A stretch of DNA of 64,000 bases from Paracoccus sphaerophysae (GCF_000763805.1 NZ_JRKS01000010.1:1-64000); one strand, 5' to 3'; shown: positions 1 to 12,976, counted from the first letter of the stretch. A program made the numbers and translations. Notes: generated from the letters alone by a model not told the origin.

Positions 1-79
1 GGGCGGGGGCCGGGGCCGGCCCGGCTGCCAGAATGGCAAGGGCCGCCGCGGCGATCAGCGCGCGACCAGGGCCTGACAT
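1..79 (-). CDS. exported protein, N-terminal fragment (cut by window edge)
   Basis: Only the first 26 codons lie in the window. They encode a start Met, Arg at position 6, then a run of Ala, Leu and Ile ending in alternating Ala-Pro, which looks like a Sec signal peptide. The start lies inside the 3' end of the preceding mepA gene (25-base overlap), on the same strand, so it would be the last visible gene of the MFS-mepA operon. The mature protein is not visible and no function can be given. Confidence 0.4.
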   Translation of the reverse strand, partial: MSGPGRALIAAAALAILAAGPAPAPA

Positions 80-912
80 GTGCGGGGCATCTCACTCAGC
101 CGGAAGCTGCGGGGGTGGCGGTAATCGGGGTCGCCCGGCGGCTGCGGCGGCGGGTTGATGCGGTTGCGGATCCACTGTTCGGCCTCGGCGCAGCCATCGC
201 CGGGCGGGGGCGCGGCCTGGTTCTCGCAGCCCTGGTTGGTGCAGGCGAGGCGGACGTGGAAATGATAGTCGTGGTTGTTGATCGGACGGATCTTGCGCAG
301 ATAGGCGCGGTTGCCGCGTTCCTCGTTGCACATCATCACCTTGGCGACCGGATCGACGAAGATCCGCGCCACGCGCGGGTCCGAGGCCGCCGCGCGGATG
401 ATCGCGTGGTGCGAGGCCGACCACAGCCGGCTGGGCGCGACGCCGCCCTTGGCGACGACCGACTGCGAGGACAGCTTTTCCCGCTGCGCCGGGGACAGCC
501 GCAGGGACGCGGGCGGCAGCATCCAGATGTCGGCGTCCAGCCCGATCTGGTGGCTCGCATGCCCCGAGGTCATCGGCCCGCCCAGCGGCTGGCTCATGTC
601 GCCGATATACAGCCCCGCCCAGCCATAGCGGGTGGCCTGCTGCGACAGGCCGATCAGGAAATCGACCAGCTGCGGGTTGCCCCAGTTGCGGTTCCGCGAC
701 AGCCGCATCGCCTGCCAGGTCGGGCCGGTTTCGGGCAGCTGGATGTTGCCCGAGGCGCAGCCGCGCGAATAGCCGCCAAAGGCCGCCGCCGGCCCGCCAT
801 TCGAGCTGCGGAAGGCGCCGAAGACGTCCTTGGCCAGCGTATCGGCCGCCGCCGGAATCGCCAGCACGGCCATCGCCGCGGCGGCGAGGATGGTTTTCAG
901 GTTGCGGATCAC
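55..912 (-). CDS. mepA: penicillin-insensitive murein endopeptidase MepA
   Basis: Periplasmic zinc peptidase (family M74) that cuts D-alanyl-meso-diaminopimelyl cross-links in peptidoglycan. The 285-residue product opens with a signal peptide (hydrophobic Ala-Leu run ending near Ala-Ala-Asp, residues 1-23). The metal-site motif SGHASHQIGLDADIW sits at about residues 116-130 and the third zinc ligand is in HDYHFHVRL near residue 210. Length matches the family (E. coli 274). The GTG start at 910-912 overlaps the stop of the upstream MFS gene as GTGA, which implies translational coupling; a longer reading frame upstream is only a shadow of the MFS gene. Confidence 0.9.
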   Translation of the reverse strand: MIRNLKTILAAAAMAVLAIPAAADTLAKDVFGAFRSSNGGPAAAFGGYSRGCASGNIQLPETGPTWQAMRLSRNRNWGNPQLVDFLIGLSQQATRYGWAGLYIGDMSQPLGGPMTSGHASHQIGLDADIWMLPPASLRLSPAQREKLSSQSVVAKGGVAPSRLWSASHHAIIRAAASDPRVARIFVDPVAKVMMCNEERGNRAYLRKIRPINNHDYHFHVRLACTNQGCENQAAPPPGDGCAEAEQWIRNRINPPPQPPGDPDYRHPRSFRLSEMPRTCQALVAR

Positions 913-2267
913 TGCCCGGGTTCTCCCTCTGGTTTGACCCATCTTAGCAGCGCCAGCGACAGAAGGAACATCACGATCAGCGGCGATATGCCGATGCGCT
1001 GGCTTCCGGTGGCGGCGGTGACGGTGGCGATCAGGAAGGGGGCGAGGAACGCCGTCGCCTTGCCGGACAGGGCGTATAGGCCGAAGGCCTCGGTCGCTCG
1101 TTCGGCGGTGGTGTGGCGGACCATCAGTGTGCGGCTGGCGGCCTGCAGCATCCCGCCGGCGCCGCCGATCGCCACCCCGCAGGCAAAGAAGATCGCGTCG
1201 GGGATGCGCGAGCCGTGGGCCAGCGGGAGGCCCATGAACTGCTCGCGGCTCATCCCAATCACCACGGCGCAGACGGCGATCAGCGCCAGCGTGCAGGTGA
1301 CGATGACCGGCTTTGGCCCATGTGCGCGGTCCGCCCGGCCGCCCAGCCAGCAGATGATCGCGGCCGAGACCGCGCTGACCACGCCGAAGATCCCCGACCA
1401 GATCACCGGCCAGCCCAGCACCGTCGCCGCATAGACCCCGCCAAAGCTGTAGAGCGCGTTCAGCGCATCGCGCGAGAACATCGACGACAGCAGCCATGCG
1501 GCCAGCGAGCGCCGGTGCCGCAGGCTGGCCACCAGCGCGCCCAGATCGCGCAGCGCCGCCCCCGGGCGAACCGGGCGCGACGGGCCGCGGGGCTCGCGCA
1601 CCCACAGGAAGAACGGGACCATGAAGACCGCATACCAGATCGCCGTGAACGGCCCGACGAAGCGCGTCCCCTCGCGCGCCGCGGCGTCCAGCCCCAGCGC
1701 CGGCGGCTGGCCCAGCAGGGTCAGCCCGGTGGTGGCGCTTTCGGCGAACAGCGCCAGCATGACGACCAGCGACAGCACGCCCCCGACATAGCCGAAGGCA
1801 TAGCCCGAGCCCGAAACGCGCCCCATGTCCTCGCGCGAGGTCAGGGTCGGCATCAGCGCGTTGGTGAAGATCGCGGTGAACTCCATCCCGATCAGGCCGA
1901 GGCCGAAGAAGACCAGCGCCGGGATCAGCGCGGCGCCGTCGGGGGCCAGCACCCACAAGCCGGCGGCGCCCGCGACATACAGCGCCGAGAACAGCCAGAT
2001 CCACGGCATCCGCCGGCCGGTGGAATCCGCGACCGCGCCCAGAACCGGCGCCAGCAGCGCGATGATGACGCCGGTGACGGACAGCCCCCAGCCCCAAAGC
2101 GCCTGCGCCTGCGCGCCGGCCTGGACCGTATCGGCGCCCAGCATGGCAAAGCGGTGCTTGGCCACCTCGGCGAAATAGATCGAGAAGATGAAGGTCAGCA
2201 GCAGCGTCGCATAGGGCTGGCTGGCCCAGTCATAGAACCACCAGCCCCAGATGCGTTTGCGGTTCAT
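909..2267 (-). CDS. MFS transporter, UMF1/Atg22-like family
   Basis: Predicted 452-residue integral membrane transporter with about twelve hydrophobic segments. The N-terminal WGWWFYDWASQPYATLL pattern is the family mark of UMF1-type (vacuole effluxer Atg22-like) major facilitators. The substrate is not predictable from sequence; some bacterial relatives are described as permeases of unknown cargo. The ATG at 2265-2267 was chosen because residues before it look non-homologous. The gene is first in a minus-strand pair with mepA, joined by a GTGA overlap. Confidence 0.85.
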   Translation of the reverse strand: MNRKRIWGWWFYDWASQPYATLLLTFIFSIYFAEVAKHRFAMLGADTVQAGAQAQALWGWGLSVTGVIIALLAPVLGAVADSTGRRMPWIWLFSALYVAGAAGLWVLAPDGAALIPALVFFGLGLIGMEFTAIFTNALMPTLTSREDMGRVSGSGYAFGYVGGVLSLVVMLALFAESATTGLTLLGQPPALGLDAAAREGTRFVGPFTAIWYAVFMVPFFLWVREPRGPSRPVRPGAALRDLGALVASLRHRRSLAAWLLSSMFSRDALNALYSFGGVYAATVLGWPVIWSGIFGVVSAVSAAIICWLGGRADRAHGPKPVIVTCTLALIAVCAVVIGMSREQFMGLPLAHGSRIPDAIFFACGVAIGGAGGMLQAASRTLMVRHTTAERATEAFGLYALSGKATAFLAPFLIATVTAATGSQRIGISPLIVMFLLSLALLRWVKPEGEPGQ

Positions 2268-2309
2268 GGCGGTCCCCTGCGCTGACGCCGGCATAAGGCC
2301 GGAACCGGG

Positions 2310-2885
2310 TCAGGCTGGCAAGTCGTCCGTGCGCGGGGTGACGCCTTCGGGCAGCACCGGCGGCCAGGGACGCTGGGCGTCGGCCTCGATCCAGGCGCGG
2401 ACCCAGCCGGGCAGCTCGGGCGCGGGGCCGTGGTGACCCAGCGCGGCCATGAACTCGGAGGGCGGCACGATCCCCTTGCGGCCGCCGCCGACGATGGCCA
2501 CGCGCAGCAGCATGTGATTGGCGCATTCGCGCTCGATCCACATCGACTGCTCCATGTAGACGAAGCGGTCGTCCCAGCCCAGCGTCCGGCTGACCTGGGT
2601 GAAGCGGTGGAACAGCTGGATGCGCTTGCGATACCGCACGCTGTTGCCGGCGACGGTAAAGCCCCAGCCCTTGTCCCTCAGCGTGTCGGTGATGCCCAGC
2701 CGGATCGCCATCGGGATGCGCCCCAGATCATACAGCGTCAGCGTCCGGCCGTTGTTCAGCTCCCACCACGGATCGAGGTCCCAGGGCCAGACGCGGTGGG
2801 TCGAGACATGGGCGCCCAGCGGCGGCAGATGCGGCGCGCGGCGCGCGGCCATGACCTCGCGGGCAAAGCGGATCAGCGGATACAT
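2310..2885 (-). CDS. acyl-CoA thioesterase family protein (hotdog fold)
   Basis: The 191-residue product resembles the thioesterase/4-hydroxybenzoyl-CoA thioesterase-like proteins common in Rhodobacteraceae. It has the WDLDPWWELNNGRTLTLYD segment, in which the Asp and the LNNG..L motif match the active-site region of hotdog thioesterases (D-x-N-x-H-x-NN type), followed by beta-rich sequence. It probably hydrolyses an acyl-CoA or acyl-ACP thioester in the cytoplasm; the acyl chain is unknown. Its start lies 194 bases from the divergent yggT gene, with a dispersed repeat in between. Confidence 0.75.
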   Translation of the reverse strand: MYPLIRFAREVMAARRAPHLPPLGAHVSTHRVWPWDLDPWWELNNGRTLTLYDLGRIPMAIRLGITDTLRDKGWGFTVAGNSVRYRKRIQLFHRFTQVSRTLGWDDRFVYMEQSMWIERECANHMLLRVAIVGGGRKGIVPPSEFMAALGHHGPAPELPGWVRAWIEADAQRPWPPVLPEGVTPRTDDLPA

Positions 2886-2966
2886 GGCGGCTCCCTTCAG
2901 CTTTCTGCGGCGGTATCGGCGCCCCGTCCGGCCGTCAACCCGGACCCCGCGGCAGGTGGCACGCCA

Positions 2967-3018
2967 TCTTCTGTCCGTAAATATCCCGCGGGGGTCCGGG
3001 GGCGCGAAGCCCCCGGCT
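2967..3018. repeat. dispersed intergenic element, copy A
   Basis: Pattern TCTTCTGTCCGTAAATATCC followed by CGCGGGGGTCC and a GC hairpin (CCGGGGGC-GCGAA-GCCCCCGG, 2997-3015). Related copies occur at 21561, 25178 and 32791. This copy lies between divergent genes, so its placement does not suggest termination of either neighbour. Function unknown. Confidence 0.6.
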
Positions 3019-3079
3019 TGCATGGGCGGCCCGCATCCCCTACCTCAACCACCGGACGCGGACCCCGGAGAAACCCGAC

Positions 3080-3372
3080 ATGACCACGCTGTTTCAGGCG
3101 CTGATGCTGATCCTCGACATCCTGTGGTTCATCATGATCGCGCATATCATCATGTCGTGGCTCATCAACTTCCAGGTGCTGAACCTGCGCCAGCCGCTGG
3201 TCGCGCAGGTTTGGGACGGGCTGAACCGGCTGCTCGAGCCGCTGTATCGCCCGATCCGCAGCATCCTGCCCGATCTCGGCGGCATCGACCTGGCGCCGCT
3301 GGTGGTGTTCATCGGCATCATCATCCTGCAGCGGGCGCTGGTGAACAACGCCGGGTTCTTCCTGGGCTACTG

Positions 3373-3373
<1 letters not shown>
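3080..3373 (+). CDS. YggT family membrane protein
   Basis: A 97-residue protein with two hydrophobic segments (about residues 5-27 and 72-96) flanking a conserved amphipathic stretch containing LNRLLEPLYRPIRSILPDLG, the YggT signature. Family members have been linked to osmotic tolerance and membrane or division functions; the molecular role is unsettled. A good AGAAA..ATG context with GGAG at 3067-3070 supports the start. Its stop overlaps the recQ start by one base (TGATG), so the two genes are almost certainly co-transcribed. Confidence 0.85.
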
Positions 3374-5400
<2,027 letters not shown>

Positions 5401-5403
5401 GCC

Positions 5404-6180
5404 TCAGGCGTCAGGTGGCGTGCCGCCCAGCAGCTCGGTCAGCTGCGCCGCGGCCTGGGCGACCCGCTCGCCCATCTGGTCCAGCCGGTCGGCGGGCAGC
5501 CGCCCAGCGGCGCCGGAAATCGAGATTGCGCAGGCAGCCTCGCCCTGCGGCGACCAGACCACGGCGGCGAGGCAGCGCATCCCAAGGTTGAACTCCTCGT
5601 CGTCCAGCGCCCAGCCGCGGGCGCGGGTGCGGGCGATGTCCTCCATCGCCGCCTCGGGCGAGCGCAGGCTTTTCGAGGTCAGCGGCGGCAGGCCGGTGCG
5701 CTCGGCCAGCGCCAGCACGTCCTCGTCGCGCCAGGTGGCGAGGATCGCCTTGCCCATCGCCGAGGAAAACACCGGGACCCTGCGGCCGGGGGGCGACAGG
5801 GCGCGCCGTATCTCGCGGCTTTCGACCTGGCTGACGGTGACCAGGTGGTCGTCGTCGAGAATCCCCAGGTTCGCCGTCTCGCGCGTGGCGTCGCGCAGCC
5901 GGCGCAGCAACGGCAGGGCCGGGGCCACGAAGCTGAGCCTGCGGCCATAGGCCATGCCGGTCGAGAACGCGTCGCGCCCGACATGCCAGGCCGAGTCCGA
6001 GGGATGGAACTGCGCGAAGCCCTGCTGTTCCAGCGTCGTCAGCAGCCGGTGCGCGGTCGAGACCGGCAGCCCCGCCGCCCGCGCCAGGTCCGACAGCCGC
6101 GCGCCCCCCTCGCCCTGCGCCATCAGCCGCAGCAGCGACAGGGCCCGGACCACAGACTGCACGCCATCCTTTTCGGCCAT
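5404..6180 (-). CDS. IclR family transcriptional regulator
   Basis: The 258-residue protein has an N-terminal winged helix-turn-helix (about residues 8-66, with LSDLARAAGLPVSTAHRLL as the recognition region) and a C-terminal IclR effector domain (about 80-255, with SAMGKAILA and CLAAVVWSPQGE). It is divergent from malate synthase G with a 109-base intergenic space, the classic arrangement for a local regulator. By family analogy the ligand may be glyoxylate, pyruvate or a related acid, but this is inference. The ATG at 6178-6180 was chosen because the IclR homology starts directly after it. Confidence 0.85.
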   Translation of the reverse strand: MAEKDGVQSVVRALSLLRLMAQGEGGARLSDLARAAGLPVSTAHRLLTTLEQQGFAQFHPSDSAWHVGRDAFSTGMAYGRRLSFVAPALPLLRRLRDATRETANLGILDDDHLVTVSQVESREIRRALSPPGRRVPVFSSAMGKAILATWRDEDVLALAERTGLPPLTSKSLRSPEAAMEDIARTRARGWALDDEEFNLGMRCLAAVVWSPQGEAACAISISGAAGRLPADRLDQMGERVAQAAAQLTELLGGTPPDA

Positions 6181-6212
6181 TGCCGGATTCTCCCTCGTTC
6201 CTTGCCGCATCA

Positions 6213-6226
6213 TGGAAAAAAATCCG
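6213..6226. promoter_or_regulatory. candidate IclR-type operator in iclR-glcB intergenic region
   Basis: The sequence TGGAAAAAAATCCG is an imperfect palindrome close to the TGGAAATNATTTCCA type of site bound by many IclR regulators. It lies in the middle of the divergent iclR-glcB intergenic region. A second dyad TCGG..CCGA spans 6264-6286, next to the glcB ribosome binding site. Both are motif matches by eye only. Confidence 0.3.
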
Positions 6227-6289
6227 GCGGCTGTCACCTTTGTCTGATGCCGCCTGCTATCGGGTCGGAAACCATCGGAGGACCGAGTG

Positions 6290-8419
6290 ATGACCCAGTA
6301 TGTCGACCGCGCCGGATTGCAGGTGGCCGCACCCCTGGCCGATCTGGTGGACAACGAGGTTCTGACCGGCGGCGTGACGCCCGACCAGTTCTGGCAGGGC
6401 TATGCCGACCTGCTGCGCGACCTTGGCCCACGCAACCGCGCGCTGCTGGACACACGCGACGAGATGCAGCGCCAGATCGACGACTGGCACCGCGCCCGCC
6501 GCGGCCAGCCCCACGACGGCGCCGCCTATCAGGCCTTCCTGCGCGAGATCGGCTATCTGGTGGACGAACCGGCGGCCTTCACCGTGGGCACGGCGAATGT
6601 CGATGACGAACTGGCGCAGGTCGCCGGGCCGCAGCTGGTCGTCCCGGTGTCGAATGCGCGTTTTGCGCTGAACGCGGCCAACGCCCGCTGGGGGTCGCTG
6701 TATGACGCGCTGTATGGCACCGACGCGATTCCGGGCCAGCCGGCGGCGGGCGGCTATGACGCCGCCCGGGGCGCCAAGGTGATCGCCTGGGCGCGCGAGC
6801 ATCTGGACCGGGTAACGCCGCTGGACGGCGCCGGCTGGGCCGACGTGACCGCGCTGAAGGTGGCCGACGGCAAGCTGGCCCTGACCGCTGGCGGCCGCGA
6901 GACCGCGCTGACGGACCCGGCCCAGTTCGCCGGCACCACGAACGAGGACGTGTTCCTGCGCGTGAACGGCCTGCTGCTGCGCATCAAGGTCGACCGCGGC
7001 TCGACCATCGGCAAGGTCGATCCGGCCGGCATCTCCGATGTGCTGGTGGAAAGCGCCCTGACCGCGATCCAGGATTGCGAGGACAGCGTCGCCGCCGTCG
7101 ATGCCGAGGACAAGGTCGCCGTCTATCGCAACTGGCTGGGGCTGATGAAGGGCGACCTGGTCGAGACCTTCGACAAGGGCGGCCGCCAGATGACCCGGCG
7201 GCTGAACCCCGACGTCACCTATACCGACCCGCAGGGGCGCGAGGTCACCCATCCCGGCCGCGCCGTGCTGCTGGTGCGCAACGTGGGCCACCTGATGACC
7301 ACCGACGCGGTGCTGCTGGACGGGCAGGAAACCCCCGAGGGCATCATGGACGCGATGGTGACCGTCGCTGCCGCGATGCACGACCTGGGCGAGGGCGGCG
7401 GGCGCAACTCGCGCACCGGCTCGGTCTATGTGGTCAAGCCCAAGATGCATGGCCCCGACGAGGTCGCCTTTGCCAACGACCTGTATGCGCGGGTCGAAAA
7501 GATCCTCGGCCTGCCCGAAAACACCGTCAAGCTGGGGGTGATGGACGAGGAACGCCGCACCTCGGCCAACCTCGCCGCCTGCCTTGCCGCGGTGAAGGAC
7601 CGGGTGGTGTTCATCAACACCGGCTTCCTCGACCGGACCGGGGACGAAATCCACACCTCGATGGAGGCGGGGCCGGTCGTTCCGAAGGAACAGATGAAGG
7701 ACCAGCCGTGGCTGGCGGCCTATGAGGCCGGGAACGTCGATACCGGGCTGGCCGTGCAGCTGGCCGGCAAGGGCCAGATCGGCAAGGGGATGTGGGCCAA
7801 GCCCGACGACATGGCAGATATGCTCAAGGCCAAGATCGGCCACCCGCAGGCCGGGGCCAACACGGCGTGGGTGCCCTCGCCCACCGCCGCCACGCTGCAC
7901 GCGACGCATTATCATCAGGTGTCGGTCCCCGGCGTGCAGGACAGCCTGCGCAGCCGCGAAAAGGCCAGCCGCGACGCGCTGCTGACGCCGCCGATGCTGG
8001 GCGGGCGCAACCTGTCGCCGGACGAGATCGCGCATGAGATCGACAACTCGTGCCAGTCGATCCTGGGCTATGTGGTGCGCTGGGTCGATCAGGGCGTTGG
8101 CTGTTCCAAGGTCCCCGACATCAACGACGTGGCACTGATGGAGGACCGCGCGACGCTGCGGATTTCCTCGCAGCACTTGGCGAACTGGCTCAGGCACGGG
8201 GTCATCACCGAGGCGCAGGTCGAGGACTCGCTCGCCCGGATGGCGGTCAAGGTGGACCAGCAGAACGCCGGCGATCCGGCTTACGCCCCGATGGCGCCAG
8301 CGCTGAACGGCCCGGCCTTCAACGCCGCGCGCGACCTGATCCTGAAGGGCGCCGAGCAGCCCTCGGGCTATACCGAGCCGCTGCTGCACGCCGCCCGACG
8401 CGCCGCCAAGGCCGGCTGA
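6290..8419 (+). CDS. glcB: malate synthase G
   Basis: Condenses glyoxylate with acetyl-CoA to malate, completing the glyoxylate cycle or feeding from the ethylmalonyl-CoA pathway or glycolate oxidation. The 709-residue product fits the monomeric G isoform (E. coli 723) and contains [20 protein letters not shown], the acidic segment around the magnesium site, and [20 protein letters not shown] sequence ([16 protein letters not shown]). A GGAGG at 6277-6281 places translation start at the ATG at 6290 rather than the overlapping GTG three bases earlier. Control by the divergent IclR protein is likely from context. Confidence 0.95.
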   Translation: MTQYVDRAGLQVAAPLADLVDNEVLTGGVTPDQFWQGYADLLRDLGPRNRALLDTRDEMQRQIDDWHRARRGQPHDGAAYQAFLREIGYLVDEPAAFTVGTANVDDELAQVAGPQLVVPVSNARFALNAANARWGSLYDALYGTDAIPGQPAAGGYDAARGAKVIAWAREHLDRVTPLDGAGWADVTALKVADGKLALTAGGRETALTDPAQFAGTTNEDVFLRVNGLLLRIKVDRGSTIGKVDPAGISDVLVESALTAIQDCEDSVAAVDAEDKVAVYRNWLGLMKGDLVETFDKGGRQMTRRLNPDVTYTDPQGREVTHPGRAVLLVRNVGHLMTTDAVLLDGQETPEGIMDAMVTVAAAMHDLGEGGGRNSRTGSVYVVKPKMHGPDEVAFANDLYARVEKILGLPENTVKLGVMDEERRTSANLAACLAAVKDRVVFINTGFLDRTGDEIHTSMEAGPVVPKEQMKDQPWLAAYEAGNVDTGLAVQLAGKGQIGKGMWAKPDDMADMLKAKIGHPQAGANTAWVPSPTAATLHATHYHQVSVPGVQDSLRSREKASRDALLTPPMLGGRNLSPDEIAHEIDNSCQSILGYVVRWVDQGVGCSKVPDINDVALMEDRATLRISSQHLANWLRHGVITEAQVEDSLARMAVKVDQQNAGDPAYAPMAPALNGPAFNAARDLILKGAEQPSGYTEPLLHAARRAAKAG

Positions 8420-8425
8420 CGGCTG

Positions 8426-8454
8426 AAAAGGGGGGCGGCAGGTCCGCCCCCCTG
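8426..8454. terminator. bidirectional intrinsic terminator between glcB and cls
   Basis: A nine-base-pair stem GGGGGGCGG / CCGCCCCCC (8430-8438 with 8444-8452) around a CAGGT loop. On the minus strand it is followed by TTTT (8429-8426), suiting the convergent cardiolipin synthase-like gene; on the plus strand the tail TGTT is weaker. Confidence 0.7.
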
Positions 8455-8455
8455 T

Positions 8456-9994
8456 TCACAGCATCCATTCGATCGGCAGCCGGCCCAGCAGCCACAGGGT
8501 GATCCGCTGCACCATGTTGGTGCCGTGCTCGGTCCGGTGGACGGTCTCGGCATCCGCGACGGCCGGCTCGTTCCAGACGATGCGGCCGCGCGCGTCGCGG
8601 CGCGGGCCATAGCTGAGCCGCGGCAGCACCTCGTCCAGGCCGCCGCTGACTTCCTGCGCCAGCCGGGGGCTGTCGATCACCACCCCCATCTCGGTGTTCA
8701 GCATGACCGAGCGCGGGTCGAAGTTGAACGACCCGATGAACAGCCGGTGGCCATCCACCGACACGGACTTGGAATGCAGGCTGGCGCGGGTCGAGGTGCC
8801 GGGCACCCGCGGCTCGGGCGGCATCGCCGGGGTGGCGCGCAGTTCGTACAGCGAGACCCCGCCGTCGATCAGGGCGGGGCGGTATTTCACATAGGCCGAG
8901 TGGACGACCAGCACGTCGGTCGCCTCTTGCGAGTTGGTCAGGATGCGGACGCGCTTGCCCTCGCCCGCCAGCCGCACCAGCCGCTGGGTAAAGCGTCGGC
9001 CGGGCACGAAATAGGCCGAGACGATGTCGACGCTGCGGTCCGGGCTGGCGATCAGCCGCATCAGCTGCGCGAACATCAGGTCGCGATTGCGCGCCCGGCC
9101 CAGCCCCTTTGCGGGATCGTCGCTGAGCAGGGTGACCGGCACCCAGTCGAGCCCGAGTTCGCCGTTCACCATGTCCTTGACGAAGGGCCGCGTATCGACC
9201 ACCTGGCGGTATTCCAGCGCCGTTGCGTCCTGCAGGGCCAGGTCCAGATCGGCCTGCATGCGGCCCCGGCCAGTCGGCGCGCGCAGGATGCGTTCGGCCG
9301 GATAGGCCGAACGGCAGGCCCAGTAGCGGTCGAATTCCGCCGCCGCATCCGCCGCCACCCGCCCCACGGCCAGCACGTCGGTATCGAGGTAATGCGGCCC
9401 GGCGCCATACGAGAAATAGACGTCGCCGATATTGCGTCCGCCGAGGATGGTGGCGGCGCCATCGGCGATCAGCGCCTTGTTGTGCATCCGCCGGTTCAGG
9501 CGCACGAAGTCGAAGGCATAGCCCAGCGACTTGGGATGGCGCAGGATGAAGGGGTTGAACAGCCGCACCTCGACCGTCGGCATGGCGTTCAGTACCGCCA
9601 GATCGTCGTCAAGCCCGGCGATGCCGTTGTCGTCCAGCAGTAGCCGGATCCTCACTCCGCGCTCGGCGGCCTGGCGCAATTCGTCCAGCAGCACCATCCC
9701 GGTCAGGTCGCGCTGCCAGATGTAATATTGCACGTCCAGCGCCTGCTCGGCGCCGCGGATCAACGCGAGGCGGGCGCCAAAGGCGTCGAGCCCACCATGC
9801 AGCGCCACGATGCCGCTGTCATGGTCCCGGCCGCGCGCCTGGTCCAGCACCGCCCGGCCGATGGCGGTGGCGTCGCTGATCGGCACCGACTGCGACACGC
9901 TGCCCCCGTCCAGGGACGGCGGGCGATAGACCACGCGCAGCAGCAGAAGGATGATGGGGATCAGGGCGAGGATGACCAGGACCCAGTTTATCAT
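8456..9994 (-). CDS. phospholipase D-family protein, probable cardiolipin synthase (ClsC-like)
   Basis: The 512-residue protein has an N-terminal membrane anchor (about residues 3-21) and two HKD phospholipase D motifs: HNKALIADGAATILGGRNIG and HSKSVSVDGHRLFIGSFNFD. This layout matches YmdC/ClsC cardiolipin synthases, which make cardiolipin from phosphatidylglycerol and phosphatidylethanolamine at the inner membrane. A transport or nuclease role of other PLD proteins is less likely because of the anchor. The ATG at 9992-9994 is used; a TTG two codons earlier is in frame. Convergent with glcB. Confidence 0.85.
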   Translation of the reverse strand: MINWVLVILALIPIILLLLRVVYRPPSLDGGSVSQSVPISDATAIGRAVLDQARGRDHDSGIVALHGGLDAFGARLALIRGAEQALDVQYYIWQRDLTGMVLLDELRQAAERGVRIRLLLDDNGIAGLDDDLAVLNAMPTVEVRLFNPFILRHPKSLGYAFDFVRLNRRMHNKALIADGAATILGGRNIGDVYFSYGAGPHYLDTDVLAVGRVAADAAAEFDRYWACRSAYPAERILRAPTGRGRMQADLDLALQDATALEYRQVVDTRPFVKDMVNGELGLDWVPVTLLSDDPAKGLGRARNRDLMFAQLMRLIASPDRSVDIVSAYFVPGRRFTQRLVRLAGEGKRVRILTNSQEATDVLVVHSAYVKYRPALIDGGVSLYELRATPAMPPEPRVPGTSTRASLHSKSVSVDGHRLFIGSFNFDPRSVMLNTEMGVVIDSPRLAQEVSGGLDEVLPRLSYGPRRDARGRIVWNEPAVADAETVHRTEHGTNMVQRITLWLLGRLPIEWML

Positions 9995-10047
9995 GGTCAA
10001 CCCCGCGAAAAGGCGGGCCCCGGCCGATCAGGGCCAGCGCCGCGCGG

Positions 10048-10431
10048 TCAGCTCAGCGCCTTGCCGATGTCCTCGCCCGAGGCGGTGGTCAGCGTCTTGG
10101 CCAGTTCCTTGACCAGCGCCTTTTCCAGCATCTTGTGGTAATGCTTGCGCATCGTGCCCAGCGTGGTCGGGTCGGCGATGATCGCAAGCTCGTCCACCTT
10201 GTTCTGCAGCACCATGCGGTTCAGCCGCTCCGCGAGCTGCTTGGCGAAGGTCGCCTCGTCCTCGTCCTTGGGCGTGGTTTCCTCGGGCTGCTTGCCCTGG
10301 CTTTCGTCCTGCAGGTGCTTGGGGCTGAGACGTTCCTTTTCCTCAAGCTCGATGCCCTGTTTCGCGGTGTTGCGAAACAGCACGGCCTGATGACCATCGG
10401 CGACGACGACGAGCGCGTTATGCGAAAGCAT
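10048..10431 (-). CDS. host attachment protein family
   Basis: 127-residue protein starting with SHNALVVVADGHQAVLFRN, the pattern of the bacterial host attachment (AtsE-like) family first described in plant-associated Agrobacterium. The middle is charged and low complexity (Glu, Lys, Asp, residues 28-60), and the C-terminal half resembles the archaeal release factor/eRF1 middle-domain-like fold seen in this family. The biochemical role is unknown. An AAAGGACAGGAA ribosome site precedes the ATG. Confidence 0.7.
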   Translation of the reverse strand: MLSHNALVVVADGHQAVLFRNTAKQGIELEEKERLSPKHLQDESQGKQPEETTPKDEDEATFAKQLAERLNRMVLQNKVDELAIIADPTTLGTMRKHYHKMLEKALVKELAKTLTTASGEDIGKALS

Positions 10432-10514
10432 TTCCTGTCCTTTCAGCGTACTCGGACAGGGAACGCTGCCTTGCCGAGTCGGTTCCGGCCGCCGTGACGA
10501 CGGCGGCGTCGCGG

Positions 10515-12104
<1,590 letters not shown>

Positions 12105-12122
12105 TCAGCCTCGCGTGAACAG

Positions 12123-12668
12123 ATGCTCATGCGGATGACCCCGATGACCCGACTTGCACTCTTGCGCCACGCCGGCCCGATCGCCATCCCCGCCGATGGC
12201 GAGCTGCCCGATATCCTTGGCACCTACCTGGAAAGCCTGCAGATTCTCGACCGGCTGCACCGGCTGATGCTGGATCTCATCAAGGACGAATTCGAACGGC
12301 TGGGGCAGGGCGAACTGACGCCGGTGCAGGCGCTGCTGGTCTATAACCTCGGCGATGCCGAGGTGACGGCGGGCGAATTGCGCTCGCGCGGCATGTATCA
12401 GGGGTCGAACGTCAGCTACAACCTCAAGAAGCTGGTGCAGATGGGCTATGTCCATCACCAGCGCTGCGAAAACGACCGCCGCTCGGTGCGGGTCCGGCTG
12501 ACCGCAAGCGGCGAGGCGGTGCGGGAGATCATCGGGCAGATGTTCGCGCGCCACGCGGCGGGGCTGCAGGCGTCGGGGGTGCTGGACGATCCGGCGCTGG
12601 CGCAGGTCAACATGCAGTGGCGGCGGGTGGAACGCTACTGGGCTGAGCAGATCCGGTATATCTACTGA
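12123..12668 (+). CDS. MarR family winged-helix regulator (LdtR-like)
   Basis: 181 residues. A long N-terminal helix (ESLQILDRLHRLMLDLIKDEFERLG) leads into a winged helix with TAGELRSRGMYQGSNVSYNLKKLVQMGYV and the wing CENDRRSVRVRLTASG, the MarR layout. The N-terminal arrangement resembles the alphaproteobacterial LdtR/PetP group; in Liberibacter LdtR controls an L,D-transpeptidase gene, and such a gene is present in this window at 53914, though far away. Several ATGs (12123, 12129, 12135, 12144) are possible starts and none has a clear ribosome site. Confidence 0.8.
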   Translation: MLMRMTPMTRLALLRHAGPIAIPADGELPDILGTYLESLQILDRLHRLMLDLIKDEFERLGQGELTPVQALLVYNLGDAEVTAGELRSRGMYQGSNVSYNLKKLVQMGYVHHQRCENDRRSVRVRLTASGEAVREIIGQMFARHAAGLQASGVLDDPALAQVNMQWRRVERYWAEQIRYIY

Positions 12669-12976
12669 CGCGGACGGCGGGCCGACGCCATTCGGAGGGC
12701 ACGAGCGGCGCCGGATGCGGACGTGTGGCGCTGTGCGGGGCCGAGACGCGGCGCCGGATGCGGGCGCAATTCGGTGGTCGAAGCGGCGTCCCCGGGGAGC
12801 CCGCGGGTCGCGATGTCGCGGCCTGCTTGCGTCAGAAAGCGGCGCCAGCTTACCCCGGCCGCTAAGCCTTGTTAGCGCCCCACCCCACCGCGCCTTGCAC
12901 CGCGCTGACTTGCGCGGCGAGCGCCGCGCCTCGCGCATCTCGCCTGGCGCCGCAGCCCACCCAGTGCCGTCGCACG
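12669..12976. other. convergent intergenic region without a visible gene
   Basis: This 308-base stretch lies between the MarR gene and gloA. It holds a direct repeat of GCGGCGCCGGATGCGG (about 12708 and 12750) and a strong hairpin GCGCGGCG-AG-CGCCGCGC at 12912-12929 without a T tract. No convincing coding frame or tRNA is visible. Confidence 0.5.

Noticed and set aside
2599..3372. In-frame upstream extension of recQ by 258 codons
   Set aside because: It runs through the thioesterase gene, the repeat and yggT in other frames; RecQ homology starts at the ATG at 3373.
6257..8389. Long minus-strand open frame of about 710 codons opposite glcB
   Set aside because: It mirrors malate synthase in codon phase; the His/Arg/Val-rich product has no family resemblance. 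High GC creates such antisense frames throughout the window (for example 115-1434 and 3502-4836).
10048..10431. Host attachment protein as a sign of a prophage
   Set aside because: Despite the name, this family is a bacterial chromosomal one; no phage structural, integrase or lysis genes are nearby.
12669..12976. tRNA or other structured RNA gene in the gap after the MarR gene
   Set aside because: Only one GC hairpin and a short direct repeat; no cloverleaf, anticodon stem or CCA end could be built.
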